A stretch of DNA of 64,000 bases, taken from NCBI GenBank assembly GCA_963789005.1, contig CAWBIZ010000005.1:573928-637927 (forward strand), written 5' to 3'. The stretch's first letter is position 1. Every line of letters starts with the position of its first letter. Below are positions 15,922 to 23,559 of the stretch, in pieces. Made by a program: the position numbers and the translations under genes. Under the pieces are notes generated by a model. It saw nothing but the letters and a program-made list of their open reading frames with translations. It did no database searches and had not been told where the DNA came from. This DNA comes from DASSUW01 sp963789005 (GTDB lineage Bacteria > Actinomycetota > Thermoleophilia > Solirubrobacterales > Solirubrobacteraceae).

Positions 15922-16757
15922 GCCGCCGCCACCGCAAGCAGGCCGGTGAGCGCGAGCGCCACTCCCGCTGCCTGCGCCCGTGAGATGCGCTCCTCGAGAA
16001 CGATGCGGGCCGCAACGACCGTGAGCACGGGGTCGGAGGACGAGATCACGGACACGAGCGCGACGTCGCCCTTGGCCATGGCGAACGCCAGCGCGAGGTC
16101 GGCGATCGCGAGGAACAGGCCGACCGCGAGCAGCGGGCGCGCCGCGGCGGTCGGCGGGCGCAGCGCGGCGGGCCCGGCGACGTGCAGGAGCGCGGGGACG
16201 GCCGCGAGCGCGGACCCGACGGTGACGAGGCCCGCGATCCACAGCGGGTCGGCGCCGCCACCGGTCGCGACGTCGAGCACGACGAAATAGGAGCCGAAGC
16301 CGGCGGCGGCCGCGAGCCCGAGCGCGATCGCGGTGCGGTCCGCCCGTGCACCGTCGCCGTGAGCGCGCGCGAGCAGCGCGACGCCGCCCAGCAGCACGGC
16401 GGTGCCGAGCGCGGCCAGGATCGCGGTGCGCTCGCCGCGCATGACGCCGACGGTGACCGGCAGCACGAGCCCGGCGGCCGCGACCGGCGCGAGCAGCGAC
16501 GCGGACCCGCGCTTGAGCGCGCGGTAGTACGCCACGGCGCCGGCGCCGGCCACGAGACCGGCTGCCAGCGCGGCCCCGATCGCCGCGGCGTCCGGCGGCG
16601 TCGCCATCAGGAGCGCGGCGGTGAGCAGGACCACGGAAGCGATCACGTGCGCCCATAGCGCGACCGCGGCCGGCCGGACCGTCTTGACCGTGAGAGCGGT
16701 CGTCACGTCGCTCGCCGCGTAGCCCGCGGCGGCCACGAACGCCAGCAGCGCGCTCAT
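15918..16757 (-). CDS. EamA/DMT-family transporter
   Basis: 279 residues with about ten membrane helices in two EamA repeats (for example LYFRALKRG-like YYRALKRGSASLLAP and SSDPVLTVVAARIVLEE). These are drug/metabolite transporters of the inner membrane. Start at the ATG 16757. Divergent from the CGNR gene, with about 130 bases between them. Substrate unknown. It is one of three EamA genes in the window. Confidence 0.88.
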   Translation of the reverse strand: MSALLAFVAAAGYAASDVTTALTVKTVRPAAVALWAHVIASVVLLTAALLMATPPDAAAIGAALAAGLVAGAGAVAYYRALKRGSASLLAPVAAAGLVLPVTVGVMRGERTAILAALGTAVLLGGVALLARAHGDGARADRTAIALGLAAAAGFGSYFVVLDVATGGGADPLWIAGLVTVGSALAAVPALLHVAGPAALRPPTAAARPLLAVGLFLAIADLALAFAMAKGDVALVSVISSSDPVLTVVAARIVLEERISRAQAAGVALALTGLLAVAAA

Positions 16758-16862
16758 CGCCGCGCCGCCCTTCCGGCCGTCACGGCGCCGAGCCGCGGCT
16801 GCCGGCCACGCATCGCCGCGGCACGGTTTGATCCGGGTGATAACTGGTGTACGGACATAGAC

Positions 16863-16876
16863 GGTTAGTAGTAACC
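16863..16876. promoter_or_regulatory. Small inverted repeat upstream of the CGNR gene
   Basis: GGTTA and TAACC arms with a 4-base GTAG spacer end nine bases before the ATG at 16886. It lies in the divergent promoter region in an AT-richer patch. Possible operator, perhaps for the CGNR protein itself. Confidence 0.35.
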
Positions 16877-16885
16877 TACCATCTC

Positions 16886-17467
16886 ATGTTGTCGGTTGAC
16901 TACCGCCCTTTGTTACATCCGGGCGACACGCGACCGGCCCCGGGCGGGCTCGTCGTCGTGCAGGCGCTCGTCAACACGCTCGACCGCGAGACCGGCGACG
17001 ACGCCCTCTCCTCCCCCACCGCCGCGGCGTCCTGGCTCGCCCGAGCGGGCCTGCGCGAGCGCCTGAGCCGCGAGGATTGGCAGCTCCTGGTCGCCGCACG
17101 CGAGGCGCTGCGCACGCTGCTGGGCGCCAACGCCGGCCTGGACGAGGGCGGCTCGGCGGAGGCGGCGGCCGCGGTGCTGCGTGACGCAGGCGCATTCGTG
17201 GCCGACGTGGAGCCCGACGGCCGGGTGACGCTACGCGGGGACGGCGAAGGAGCTCGGCGCCTCGTCGCCGACGCCCTGCTGGCGATCCACGACGCGCAGG
17301 TGGCCGGCACCTGGCCGCGGTTGAAGGCGTGCGCGAACCACACGTGTCGCTGGGCGTTCTACGACGCCTCGCGCAACCGCACCGGTGCGTGGTGCTCGAT
17401 GGCGGAGTGCGGCAACCGCGCCAAGGCCCAGCGGTTCCGCTCGCGCCGCCAGGCCGGCCGCAGTTGA
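16886..17467 (+). CDS. CGNR zinc-finger (ABATE domain) protein
   Basis: 193 residues from the ATG at 16886 (an upstream in-frame GTG at 16847 is an alternative). The first ~140 residues form an ABATE-type domain (LVNTLDRETGDD, then LRERLSREDWQLLVAAREALRTLLGAN). The C-terminal zinc finger has the family pattern: LKACANHTCRWAFYD, WCSMAECGNRAKAQRFR, with the CGNR tetrad. These proteins are thought to be transcription regulators. Followed 31 bases later by nudC. Confidence 0.88.
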   Translation: MLSVDYRPLLHPGDTRPAPGGLVVVQALVNTLDRETGDDALSSPTAAASWLARAGLRERLSREDWQLLVAAREALRTLLGANAGLDEGGSAEAAAAVLRDAGAFVADVEPDGRVTLRGDGEGARRLVADALLAIHDAQVAGTWPRLKACANHTCRWAFYDASRNRTGAWCSMAECGNRAKAQRFRSRRQAGRS

Positions 17468-17497
17468 CGTTGCCGGCGCCCGGCTACCGTCCAAGGC

Positions 17498-18397
17498 GTG
17501 CCCGACCCGATCACGTTCACCGGCGAGGCGCTCGACCGGGCGGCTGAGCACCGCGGGGACGGCGAATGGCTGGCCGCACAGCTGCGCCACCCGCATGCCC
17601 GGGCGGTGCTCGCCGGTGACGCCGGGATCGAGGTGGCCGGTGAGCGGGTCGCGCTCGTGGCCCTTGACGCCCTGGAACCGCTCACGGAGCCGCTCCTGCT
17701 GGGCCTCGACGGCCGCGGGCCGGTGTTCGTCGTGGATGCCGATGCGCCGCGCGAGAACGGCGTTCGCCCGCCGCTCGTCGGCGCCCACGGTGACGCCGAC
17801 GGCAAGCTCGGGCTGCGCACGGCGGCGGCGCTCCTCCCCCGGGCCGACGCCGGCCTCGCCGCCCACGCCGCCGCGCTCGTGAACTGGCACCGCCGCCACC
17901 CGCACTGCTCCGTCTGCGGCGCACCCACCGTCGTCGCAGGCGGCGGAACCCTGCGGCGCTGCGAGCAGTGCCGCAGCGAGCACCATCCGCGCACGGATCC
18001 GGTGGTGATCATGCTCGTCACGGACGGGGACCGCGTGCTGCTCGGGCGCCAGCCGAGCTGGCCGTCAGGCCGCTACTCGGCGCTGGCGGGCTTCGTCGAG
18101 CACGGCGAGAGCCTGGAGGAGGCGGTCGCGCGCGAGGTCAAGGAGGAGGCCGGGGTCGAGATCGGCCCGCCCGCATACATGGCGTCGCAGCCGTGGCCGT
18201 TCCCCACGTCGCTCATGGTCGGCTTCATCGCGCCCTGGCGGGCCGGAGAGCCGCGCCGGATCGACGACGAGCTCGAGGACCTGCGGTGGTTCACGCGGGC
18301 GGAGATCGTCGCCGCCGGCCGGGAGGAAGGCCCGTTTGGCCTCCCGCCGCGCTTTGCCATCGCTCGCCGGCTGCTCGAGCGCTGGCTCGAGACCTGA
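17498..18397 (+). CDS. nudC: NADH pyrophosphatase / NAD-capped RNA hydrolase
   Basis: 299 residues from a GTG. A zinc ribbon with Cys137, Cys140, Cys155 and Cys158 precedes the Nudix domain. The Nudix box GFVEHGESLEEAVAREVKEE (starting at residue 198) has all catalytic Glu residues. The NudC signature SQPWPFPTSLM follows at 230-240. The enzyme hydrolyses NAD(H) and removes NAD caps from RNA. All diagnostic features are intact. Confidence 0.95.
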   Translation: MPDPITFTGEALDRAAEHRGDGEWLAAQLRHPHARAVLAGDAGIEVAGERVALVALDALEPLTEPLLLGLDGRGPVFVVDADAPRENGVRPPLVGAHGDADGKLGLRTAAALLPRADAGLAAHAAALVNWHRRHPHCSVCGAPTVVAGGGTLRRCEQCRSEHHPRTDPVVIMLVTDGDRVLLGRQPSWPSGRYSALAGFVEHGESLEEAVAREVKEEAGVEIGPPAYMASQPWPFPTSLMVGFIAPWRAGEPRRIDDELEDLRWFTRAEIVAAGREEGPFGLPPRFAIARRLLERWLET

Positions 18398-18444
18398 AAA
18401 AGGACTCGCTCCCGCTCGCCGAAGAGGCTAGCCTTCGAAGTCAG

Positions 18445-18762
18445 GTGACGCTCGAGGGGTGGATCTTCATGGTCGGGCTTCGCGTCTTCGACATCGGCGC
18501 CCTGATCGTCTGGCTGGTCTGGTTCTTCCGGCTGCGCGAGGACGACGACGACTCGGACGACGGTCGGGGCGGCGGCGGGAACGCCCCCGAGCCGGATCGG
18601 CCTTCAGGCCCGTCGGGCGGCCTCGACCTCCCGCTCGCGCACTCCGAGCCGTGGCCGCGACGCCGGCGCGACCACGGTGGCGACCTGCGTCCCTCCCCCG
18701 CGCACAGTCGTCGCGGCGTGCCCGAGCCGGTGCCGGCGCGGGCGCCGATCAAGCGCCGTTGA
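18445..18762 (+). CDS. Small single-span membrane protein with acidic and basic tail
   Basis: 105 residues from a GTG (an ATG at 18469 is an alternative). One hydrophobic helix, VFDIGALIVWLVWFFRLR, is followed by an acidic DDDDSDDG run, a Gly-rich patch and an Arg/Pro-rich end. No family recognised. Its stop overlaps the TTG start of the next gene, suggesting co-translation. Confidence 0.6.
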   Translation: MTLEGWIFMVGLRVFDIGALIVWLVWFFRLREDDDDSDDGRGGGGNAPEPDRPSGPSGGLDLPLAHSEPWPRRRRDHGGDLRPSPAHSRRGVPEPVPARAPIKRR

Positions 18763-19715
18763 CGGCCGCCTCCTGCTCCGTCCTCGGCGAGCGGCTCGGC
18801 GAGGACCTCGCGGCGACCGCGCCCAAGGCGGGGCGCTTCCTGCTGCTCGAGCAGCCCGGGCCGTGGACGGGGCGCAACGCGGTCACGCACAGCGACCTCG
18901 ACGAGGACGTCGCCCGCGCGCTGCTCGCCCGGGCGGACGACGAGGACCTCAAGGTGCACCTGATCCGGCGCAGCTCCCGCCGCTCCGCGCTCGAGCGGCG
19001 GACGGTGTTCGTCGCCGACACGACGCGCGACGGGCCGTGGCTGGCGCGGCACGAGATCGCCGACCCGGCCGAGGTGCTCACGCTCGACCTCGACGGCGGC
19101 CAGCGCTGGGACGAGCCGGTCTACGCCGTCTGCACGCACGGCAAGCGCGACCCGTGCTGCGCCCGCCGCGGACGCCCGCTCGCGCGCGCCCTGCGCGCCG
19201 CGCGGCCCGATGAGACCTGGGAGATCGGCCATATCGGCGGGCACCGGTTCGCGGCCACCTTCATGGCGTTCCCGCATGGCCTGACGTTCGGGCGCGTGCC
19301 GGCGGTCGTCGGGCCGGAGATCGCCACCGCCTACGAGGCGGGTTCCGTGACGGTCGAGCACCTCCGCGGCCGGGCGGGCGACCCGTGGGCGGTGCAGGCG
19401 GCCGACGTGCTCGTGCGGCGCCGCCTGAACATGCGCGGCCTCGACGACCTCGCCGTGGAGGGCGTGACCGCGGGCGAGGATCGCGCCGCCGCCGAGGGCG
19501 TGACCGCGAGCGAGGATCGTGCCGCCGTCGCGGGCGCGGCGCCCGACGACGAGCGTGCCGTCGTGACGTTGCGGACGCGCGACGGGACGCTGCTGCACGC
19601 GACGGTCACGCGGCGGACCGACGATCGCGTGCGGCCGATCTCGTGCGGTGACGAGCCGGAGACCGTGCCGGCGTTCGCGCTCGTCGACCTCGTGGCCGCC
19701 GACCGCGCGGCCTGA
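18759..19715 (+). CDS. Sucrase/ferredoxin-like (thioredoxin-like ferredoxin) family protein
   Basis: 318 residues from a TTG overlapping the previous stop. The core resembles the sucrase/ferredoxin-like family: FLLLEQPGPW near the N-terminus, then VCTHGKRDPCCARRGRPLARAL with clustered cysteines, HIGGHRFAATFMAFPHGLTFGRV, and a variable C-terminal domain. The family has a thioredoxin-like [2Fe-2S] ferredoxin fold. Residues ~232-267 are three degenerate 12-residue repeats (EGVTAGEDRA type). Role unknown; the next gene is an alcohol dehydrogenase in a TGATG overlap. Confidence 0.8.
   Translation: MTAASCSVLGERLGEDLAATAPKAGRFLLLEQPGPWTGRNAVTHSDLDEDVARALLARADDEDLKVHLIRRSSRRSALERRTVFVADTTRDGPWLARHEIADPAEVLTLDLDGGQRWDEPVYAVCTHGKRDPCCARRGRPLARALRAARPDETWEIGHIGGHRFAATFMAFPHGLTFGRVPAVVGPEIATAYEAGSVTVEHLRGRAGDPWAVQAADVLVRRRLNMRGLDDLAVEGVTAGEDRAAAEGVTASEDRAAVAGAAPDDERAVVTLRTRDGTLLHATVTRRTDDRVRPISCGDEPETVPAFALVDLVAADRAA
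19452..19559 (+). repeat. Three 36-bp tandem repeats inside the sucrase/ferredoxin-like gene
   Basis: Units at 19452-19487, 19488-19523 and 19524-19559 encode AVEGVTAGEDRA, AAEGVTASEDRA and AVAGAAPDDERA. The first two are nearly identical at DNA level and the third is diverged. They lie in a linker between the ferredoxin-like core and the C-terminal domain. Confidence 0.75.
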
Positions 19716-20671
19716 TGCGCGCGGCGCTGCTCGATGCTCCCGGCCACCCGCTGCGGATCGCCGACGTCGCCGAGCCGGAGCCGGGTCCCGGCCAGCTCCG
19801 GCTGCGCGTCCACGCGTGCGGCGTCTGCCGGACCGACCTCCATCTGCGCGACGGCGAGCTCGAGCCCGGGCACCTGCCGCTGATCCTCGGACACCAGATC
19901 GTCGCCACGACCGAGGACGGCGAGCGGGTCGGGGTGCCCTGGCTGGCGTGGACGTGCGGCGAGTGCGAGTACTGCCGCTCGGGCCGCGAGAACCTGTGCC
20001 GCCGCGCGCGCTTCACCGGCCGCGACGTCGACGGCGGCTACGCCGAGTACGCGGTCGCGGACGAGCGCTACTGCTTCTCGCTGCCCGGCGGGATGACCGA
20101 CGTCGAGGTGGCGCCGCTCCTGTGCGGCGGGCTGATCGGCCACCGGGCGCTGCGCCTGGCCGGCGACGGCGAGCGGCTCGGCCTCTACGGCTTCGGCGCC
20201 GCGGCGCACATCGTCTGCCAGGTCGCCGTGCACGAGGGCCGCCGCGTGTTCGCGTTCACGCGCGCCGACGACGAGGGCGCCCAGGCGCTCGCCCGCTCGC
20301 TGGGCGCGGAATGGGCGGGCGACGCGCTCGAGCCAGGTCCCGAGCCGCTCGACGCGGCGATCGTCTTCGCCCCCGCCGGCGCCCTCGTCCCCGCCGCCCT
20401 GCGAGCCAGCGCGCCAGGCGCCACGATCGTGTGCGCGGGCATCCACATGTCCGACATCCCCTCCCTCCCCTACCGGCTGCTGTGGGAGGAGCGCGTGCTG
20501 CGCTCGGTCGCCAACCTCACGCGCGCCGACGCCGAGGAGTTCCTCGCTCTCGCGCCGCGCGTCCCGGTCAGGACCACGGTCCAGCGGTTCGGGCTCGAGC
20601 AGGCCGAGGACGCGCTCGCCCGCCTGCGCGACGGCCGGATCGAGGGCGCAGCGGTGCTGGAGATCGGATGA
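19715..20671 (+). CDS. Zinc-dependent alcohol dehydrogenase (MDR family)
   Basis: 318 residues. The catalytic zinc region CGVCRTDLHL is intact; the second ligand motif is GHQIV rather than GHE. The structural zinc loop CGECEYCRSGRENLC carries four cysteines. The cofactor domain follows (LGLYGFGAAAHIVCQVA), with GFGAAA in place of the usual GxGxxG. It resembles alcohol dehydrogenases of the AdhA/Adh-P type. It overlaps the genes on both sides. Confidence 0.88.
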   Translation: MRAALLDAPGHPLRIADVAEPEPGPGQLRLRVHACGVCRTDLHLRDGELEPGHLPLILGHQIVATTEDGERVGVPWLAWTCGECEYCRSGRENLCRRARFTGRDVDGGYAEYAVADERYCFSLPGGMTDVEVAPLLCGGLIGHRALRLAGDGERLGLYGFGAAAHIVCQVAVHEGRRVFAFTRADDEGAQALARSLGAEWAGDALEPGPEPLDAAIVFAPAGALVPAALRASAPGATIVCAGIHMSDIPSLPYRLLWEERVLRSVANLTRADAEEFLALAPRVPVRTTVQRFGLEQAEDALARLRDGRIEGAAVLEIG

Positions 20672-21144
20672 GGCTGCGCCCCGTGCGACAGGACGAGGCC
20701 GCCCGCCTGCGCGAGATCCGCCTGGCGTGCCTGGCGGCCGATCCCGACGCGTTCACGAGCACGCACGCGAGCGAGGCGGCCAGACCTGCCGAGTGGTGGA
20801 CGCGCTGGGCCACCCGCTCGGCGGAGGGCGTCGACCAGGCCACGTTCGTCGTCACCGACGACGACGATCGCTGGCACGGGCTCGCGCTCGTCCGGGCCGA
20901 CGACGAGCATCCCGGCGAGGCCGTGATCAACTCGATGTGGGTCGCCCCCGAGGCGCGCGGGAGCGGCGCCGGCCGCGCGCTCTGCGACGCGTGCATCGCG
21001 TGGGCCGCCGAGCGCGGCTTGGCAGCCGTCAACCTCTGCGTGATGCTCGGCAACGAGGCGGCGCGGCGGCTCTACGAGACGTCCGGCTTCGTCGAGACAG
21101 GCGGGACGCCCCACACCCTCAGCATGACCCGCGCGCTCACCTGA
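20668..21144 (+). CDS. GNAT-family N-acetyltransferase
   Basis: 158 residues, ATGA overlap with the dehydrogenase gene. The acetyl-CoA-binding motif A is VAPEARGSGAGRALCDACIAWA; the C-terminal NEAARRLYETSGFVETG is typical. Substrate unknown. It ends eight bases inside the convergent luciferase-like gene. Confidence 0.88.
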   Translation: MRLRPVRQDEAARLREIRLACLAADPDAFTSTHASEAARPAEWWTRWATRSAEGVDQATFVVTDDDDRWHGLALVRADDEHPGEAVINSMWVAPEARGSGAGRALCDACIAWAAERGLAAVNLCVMLGNEAARRLYETSGFVETGGTPHTLSMTRALT

Positions 21145-22024
21145 TCAGCGGCGCGACGTGGCTCGCGACACGCTCGAGCTGCTGCCGCTCGTCGCCCAGC
21201 GGCCACAGGTACACGCGCCCGCAGCCCGCGGCGGCGTAGCGCGCGAGCAGCTCGGCGCAGTGCTCGGGAGAGCCGACGCAGACCTGCTCGCCGAGCTCGG
21301 CGGGATCGCGGTTCAACAGCGGCCCCAGCACGCCCTCGAGCACGCGATCGCGCTCGGCGCGGTCGTCTGTGACCCAGGTCCACATCGTCGCCAGCGCGCT
21401 CGGGAACTTGTCCGCGCTCCTGCCGCGCCGCTCGAGCTCGTGCGCCAGCAGCGCACGCCCCTCAGAGAACCGCTCCGGCGTCGTGTTGTAGGCCGAAGCG
21501 AGCCACCCGTCGCCCAGCCGCGCCACGCGCGCCAGCCCCGCCTTCGAGCCCCAGCTGCCGACCCAGATCGGGATGCCGCCCGGCTTCGGGGCAAGCTCGA
21601 GCGGCGCCTCTCCCCGCAGCAGGGCACGGAGCACGACGAGCGCCTCGTCGAAGCGCTTCCAGCGCTCGTCGAAGGGGACGTCGACGGCGTCGTAGTCACG
21701 CCGCGACGAGCCCGGTCCCACGCCCGCGACGAGGCGACCGCCGGAAAGGATGTCGATCGCCGCGAGCGCCTTTGCGAGCGGGACCGGGCCGCGCAGGGCG
21801 ACGAGCGCCACGGTCGTGGCCAGCGTCAGGTCGCCGGAGCGCTCGATCACGCTCGCCAGCGCCGTCGGCCCGTCCAGCCACGGCGTCTGAAAGACGAAGT
21901 GGTCGTTCGCCGACACGGCAGCGAACCCGCACTCGACGGCGGTGTCGACGGCATTCGCGAGCCGCTCCGGCGACAGCGGCTCGTCTCCGAACTGCATCAG
22001 CGGCAGATGGACGCCGAGGTCCAT
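21137..22024 (-). CDS. Luciferase-like (F420- or flavin-dependent) monooxygenase
   Basis: 295 residues from the ATG at 22024. Typical LLM core: MDLGVHLPLMQFG, SANDHFVFQTPWLDGPTALA, ATTVALVALRGPVPLAKALAAIDILSGGR (shown in part: LAKALAAIDILSGGR), VGVGPGSSRRDYDAV-like loop, and IPIWVGSWGSKAGLARVARLGDGW (IPIWVGSWG). In actinobacteria many of these use F420. The promoter region is shared with a divergent toxin-antitoxin module. Confidence 0.87.
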   Translation of the reverse strand: MDLGVHLPLMQFGDEPLSPERLANAVDTAVECGFAAVSANDHFVFQTPWLDGPTALASVIERSGDLTLATTVALVALRGPVPLAKALAAIDILSGGRLVAGVGPGSSRRDYDAVDVPFDERWKRFDEALVVLRALLRGEAPLELAPKPGGIPIWVGSWGSKAGLARVARLGDGWLASAYNTTPERFSEGRALLAHELERRGRSADKFPSALATMWTWVTDDRAERDRVLEGVLGPLLNRDPAELGEQVCVGSPEHCAELLARYAAAGCGRVYLWPLGDERQQLERVASHVAPLIR

Positions 22025-22034
22025 GGACCGCAAC

Positions 22035-22052
22035 CGTAGCACGGGTGCTACG
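22035..22052. promoter_or_regulatory. Inverted repeat between the LLM gene and toxin-antitoxin module 3
   Basis: Arms CGTAGCAC and GTGCTACG with a 2-base GG spacer; a perfect 8-bp inverted repeat, ten bases before the antitoxin ATG. A likely autoregulatory operator for the module. Confidence 0.5.
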
Positions 22053-22061
22053 CTGGTGTCG

Positions 22062-22316
22062 ATGGCACGCGAGATCACGCAGCGGGAGCTTCGAAACGAC
22101 AGCGGTGACGTGATGCGGGCGCTCGACGCGGGCGAGAGCTTCGTCGTGACCCGCAACGGAGTCGCCGTGGGCGAGCTGCTCCCCGCGCGGCGCCGGCGCT
22201 ATGTGGCTCGCGACGCGGCGCTCGCCGCGTTTACCGGCGCCTCGCCGATCGACGCCGACCGGCTGCGTGAGGATCTGGACCGGATCGTCGCCCAGGATCC
22301 CACGCCGCGTGGCTGA
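22062..22316 (+). CDS. Antitoxin of module 3 (Phd/YefM type)
   Basis: 84 residues from the ATG at 22062. The N-terminus MAREITQRELRNDSGDVMRAL and FVVTRNGVAVGELLP is the Phd/YefM DNA-binding fold (prevent-host-death family). The C-terminal half (DADRLREDLDRIV) binds the toxin. Overlaps the toxin gene by eight bases. Confidence 0.9.
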   Translation: MAREITQRELRNDSGDVMRALDAGESFVVTRNGVAVGELLPARRRRYVARDAALAAFTGASPIDADRLREDLDRIVAQDPTPRG

Positions 22317-22728
22317 CCGCGGGCTGGTCGACACGTCCGTCGTGATCGACCTCGAGCGCGTCGCACCCGACAGCTTGCCGGCTGAGCTGGCGATCGCCGC
22401 CGTGACGCTCGCTGAGCTGACGGCCGGTCCGCACGCCACCGACGACGTCGCCGAGCGGGCGCGGCGCCAGGATCGTCTGCAACGCGTCGAGGCGACGTTC
22501 GAGCCGATCCCGTTCGACGCAGCCGCCGCTCGTGCCTACGGCCGCGTGTACGCCGCGGCCGTGGCCGCAGGGCGAAAGGCGCGCGGCCAGCGGGCGGTCG
22601 ACCTGCTGATCGCTGCGACCGCGCTCGCCGCCGAGTTGCCGCTCTACACGTGCAACCCTCGTGACTTCGAGGGCCTCGACGCGCTCGTGGGCGTCAACGC
22701 CGTCGGCGTCACAGGTCGGCGGCCGTGA
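22309..22728 (+). CDS. PIN-domain toxin of module 3 (VapC-like)
   Basis: 139 residues from a GTG within the antitoxin's last codons. PIN acidic residues are visible in LVDTSVVIDLE, the E of TLAELTAGP, the D of RAVDLLIAATAL and the D of CNPRDFEGL. A typical VapC of normal length. Unlike the two toxins near 8 kb, it has a standard start codon. It overlaps the convergent PfkB gene by 20 bases. Confidence 0.92.
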   Translation: MADRGLVDTSVVIDLERVAPDSLPAELAIAAVTLAELTAGPHATDDVAERARRQDRLQRVEATFEPIPFDAAAARAYGRVYAAAVAAGRKARGQRAVDLLIAATALAAELPLYTCNPRDFEGLDALVGVNAVGVTGRRP

Positions 22729-23551
22729 GCTGGCCGTCGTAGGCCGCTCGGCCTGCGAGCTTGTGCGCGCCGGCGCGCGCGGCCAGTGCGAGCGCATCGT
22801 CGATCGGCAGGTCGGCGCCGAGCGCGAACGTGAAGGCGGCGGCGAACGAGTCTCCGGCGCCGTACGAGTCGCGCCGTGGCCCGGGGAGCTCGCCCGCCTT
22901 CCACTTGCCGGTCGAGCGGTCCTCGCCGATCCACTCGCCCCCCTCCTTGCCGGCGGTCGCGACCACGAGGTCGGGCGCCGGGTCGAGCCCCTCCTCGGCG
23001 TGCTGCTCGCCGGGATCCTTGGCCGAGCGCACCAGCGCGTCGAGGTCGACTCCCGAGCCGGCGATCGTGTCGTAGGCCCGCGGCGTGGCGACCAGCCGGC
23101 GGGCACGGCGGGCGTGCCGGAGCGCCGCGACGTCGCCGCCCGTGAAGTAGACCGCGTCGACGCCGGCCAGCTCGTCCCACGGCAGGTCGTCCTCCCCGTG
23201 CGGCACGATCCGCTCGCCGATCGGGGTGATGGTGCGCTCGCCGTCATCGTCGAGATGCACCCAGCCCCGCCGCTGCGGCACGTCGCGGCGGGCGGCGTGC
23301 ACGTCCACGCCGAGCTCCCGCAGCCGGTCCTCGGCCCGGCTCCCGGTCTCGTCGCTGCCGAGCGCGGTGAAGAACAGCGCCTTGCCTGCGAGCTTCGCGA
23401 GCTGCACGGCGGCAACCGCACCCGACCCGCCGACCTCCTCCCAGCTCTCGGTCGCCTCGACGATCTCGCCCGGCCGCGGCACGTGCGGCACGCGCGCGAA
23501 CGTGACCCACTCGACGTGGCCGACCACCGCGACGCGGGCAGCGAGCGCCAT
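22709..23551 (-). CDS. PfkB-family carbohydrate kinase
   Basis: 280 residues from the ATG at 23551. Signature 1 is EEVGGSGAVAAVQLAKLAG; signature 2 with the catalytic Asp is SYGAGDSFAAAFTFAL. The fold matches ribokinase/fructokinase proteins. The sugar substrate is unknown. It lies eight bases downstream of the epimerase gene on the same strand, suggesting a shared sugar pathway. Confidence 0.88.
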   Translation of the reverse strand: MALAARVAVVGHVEWVTFARVPHVPRPGEIVEATESWEEVGGSGAVAAVQLAKLAGKALFFTALGSDETGSRAEDRLRELGVDVHAARRDVPQRRGWVHLDDDGERTITPIGERIVPHGEDDLPWDELAGVDAVYFTGGDVAALRHARRARRLVATPRAYDTIAGSGVDLDALVRSAKDPGEQHAEEGLDPAPDLVVATAGKEGGEWIGEDRSTGKWKAGELPGPRRDSYGAGDSFAAAFTFALGADLPIDDALALAARAGAHKLAGRAAYDGQLTAADL

Positions 23552-23559
23552 GGAGCAGG

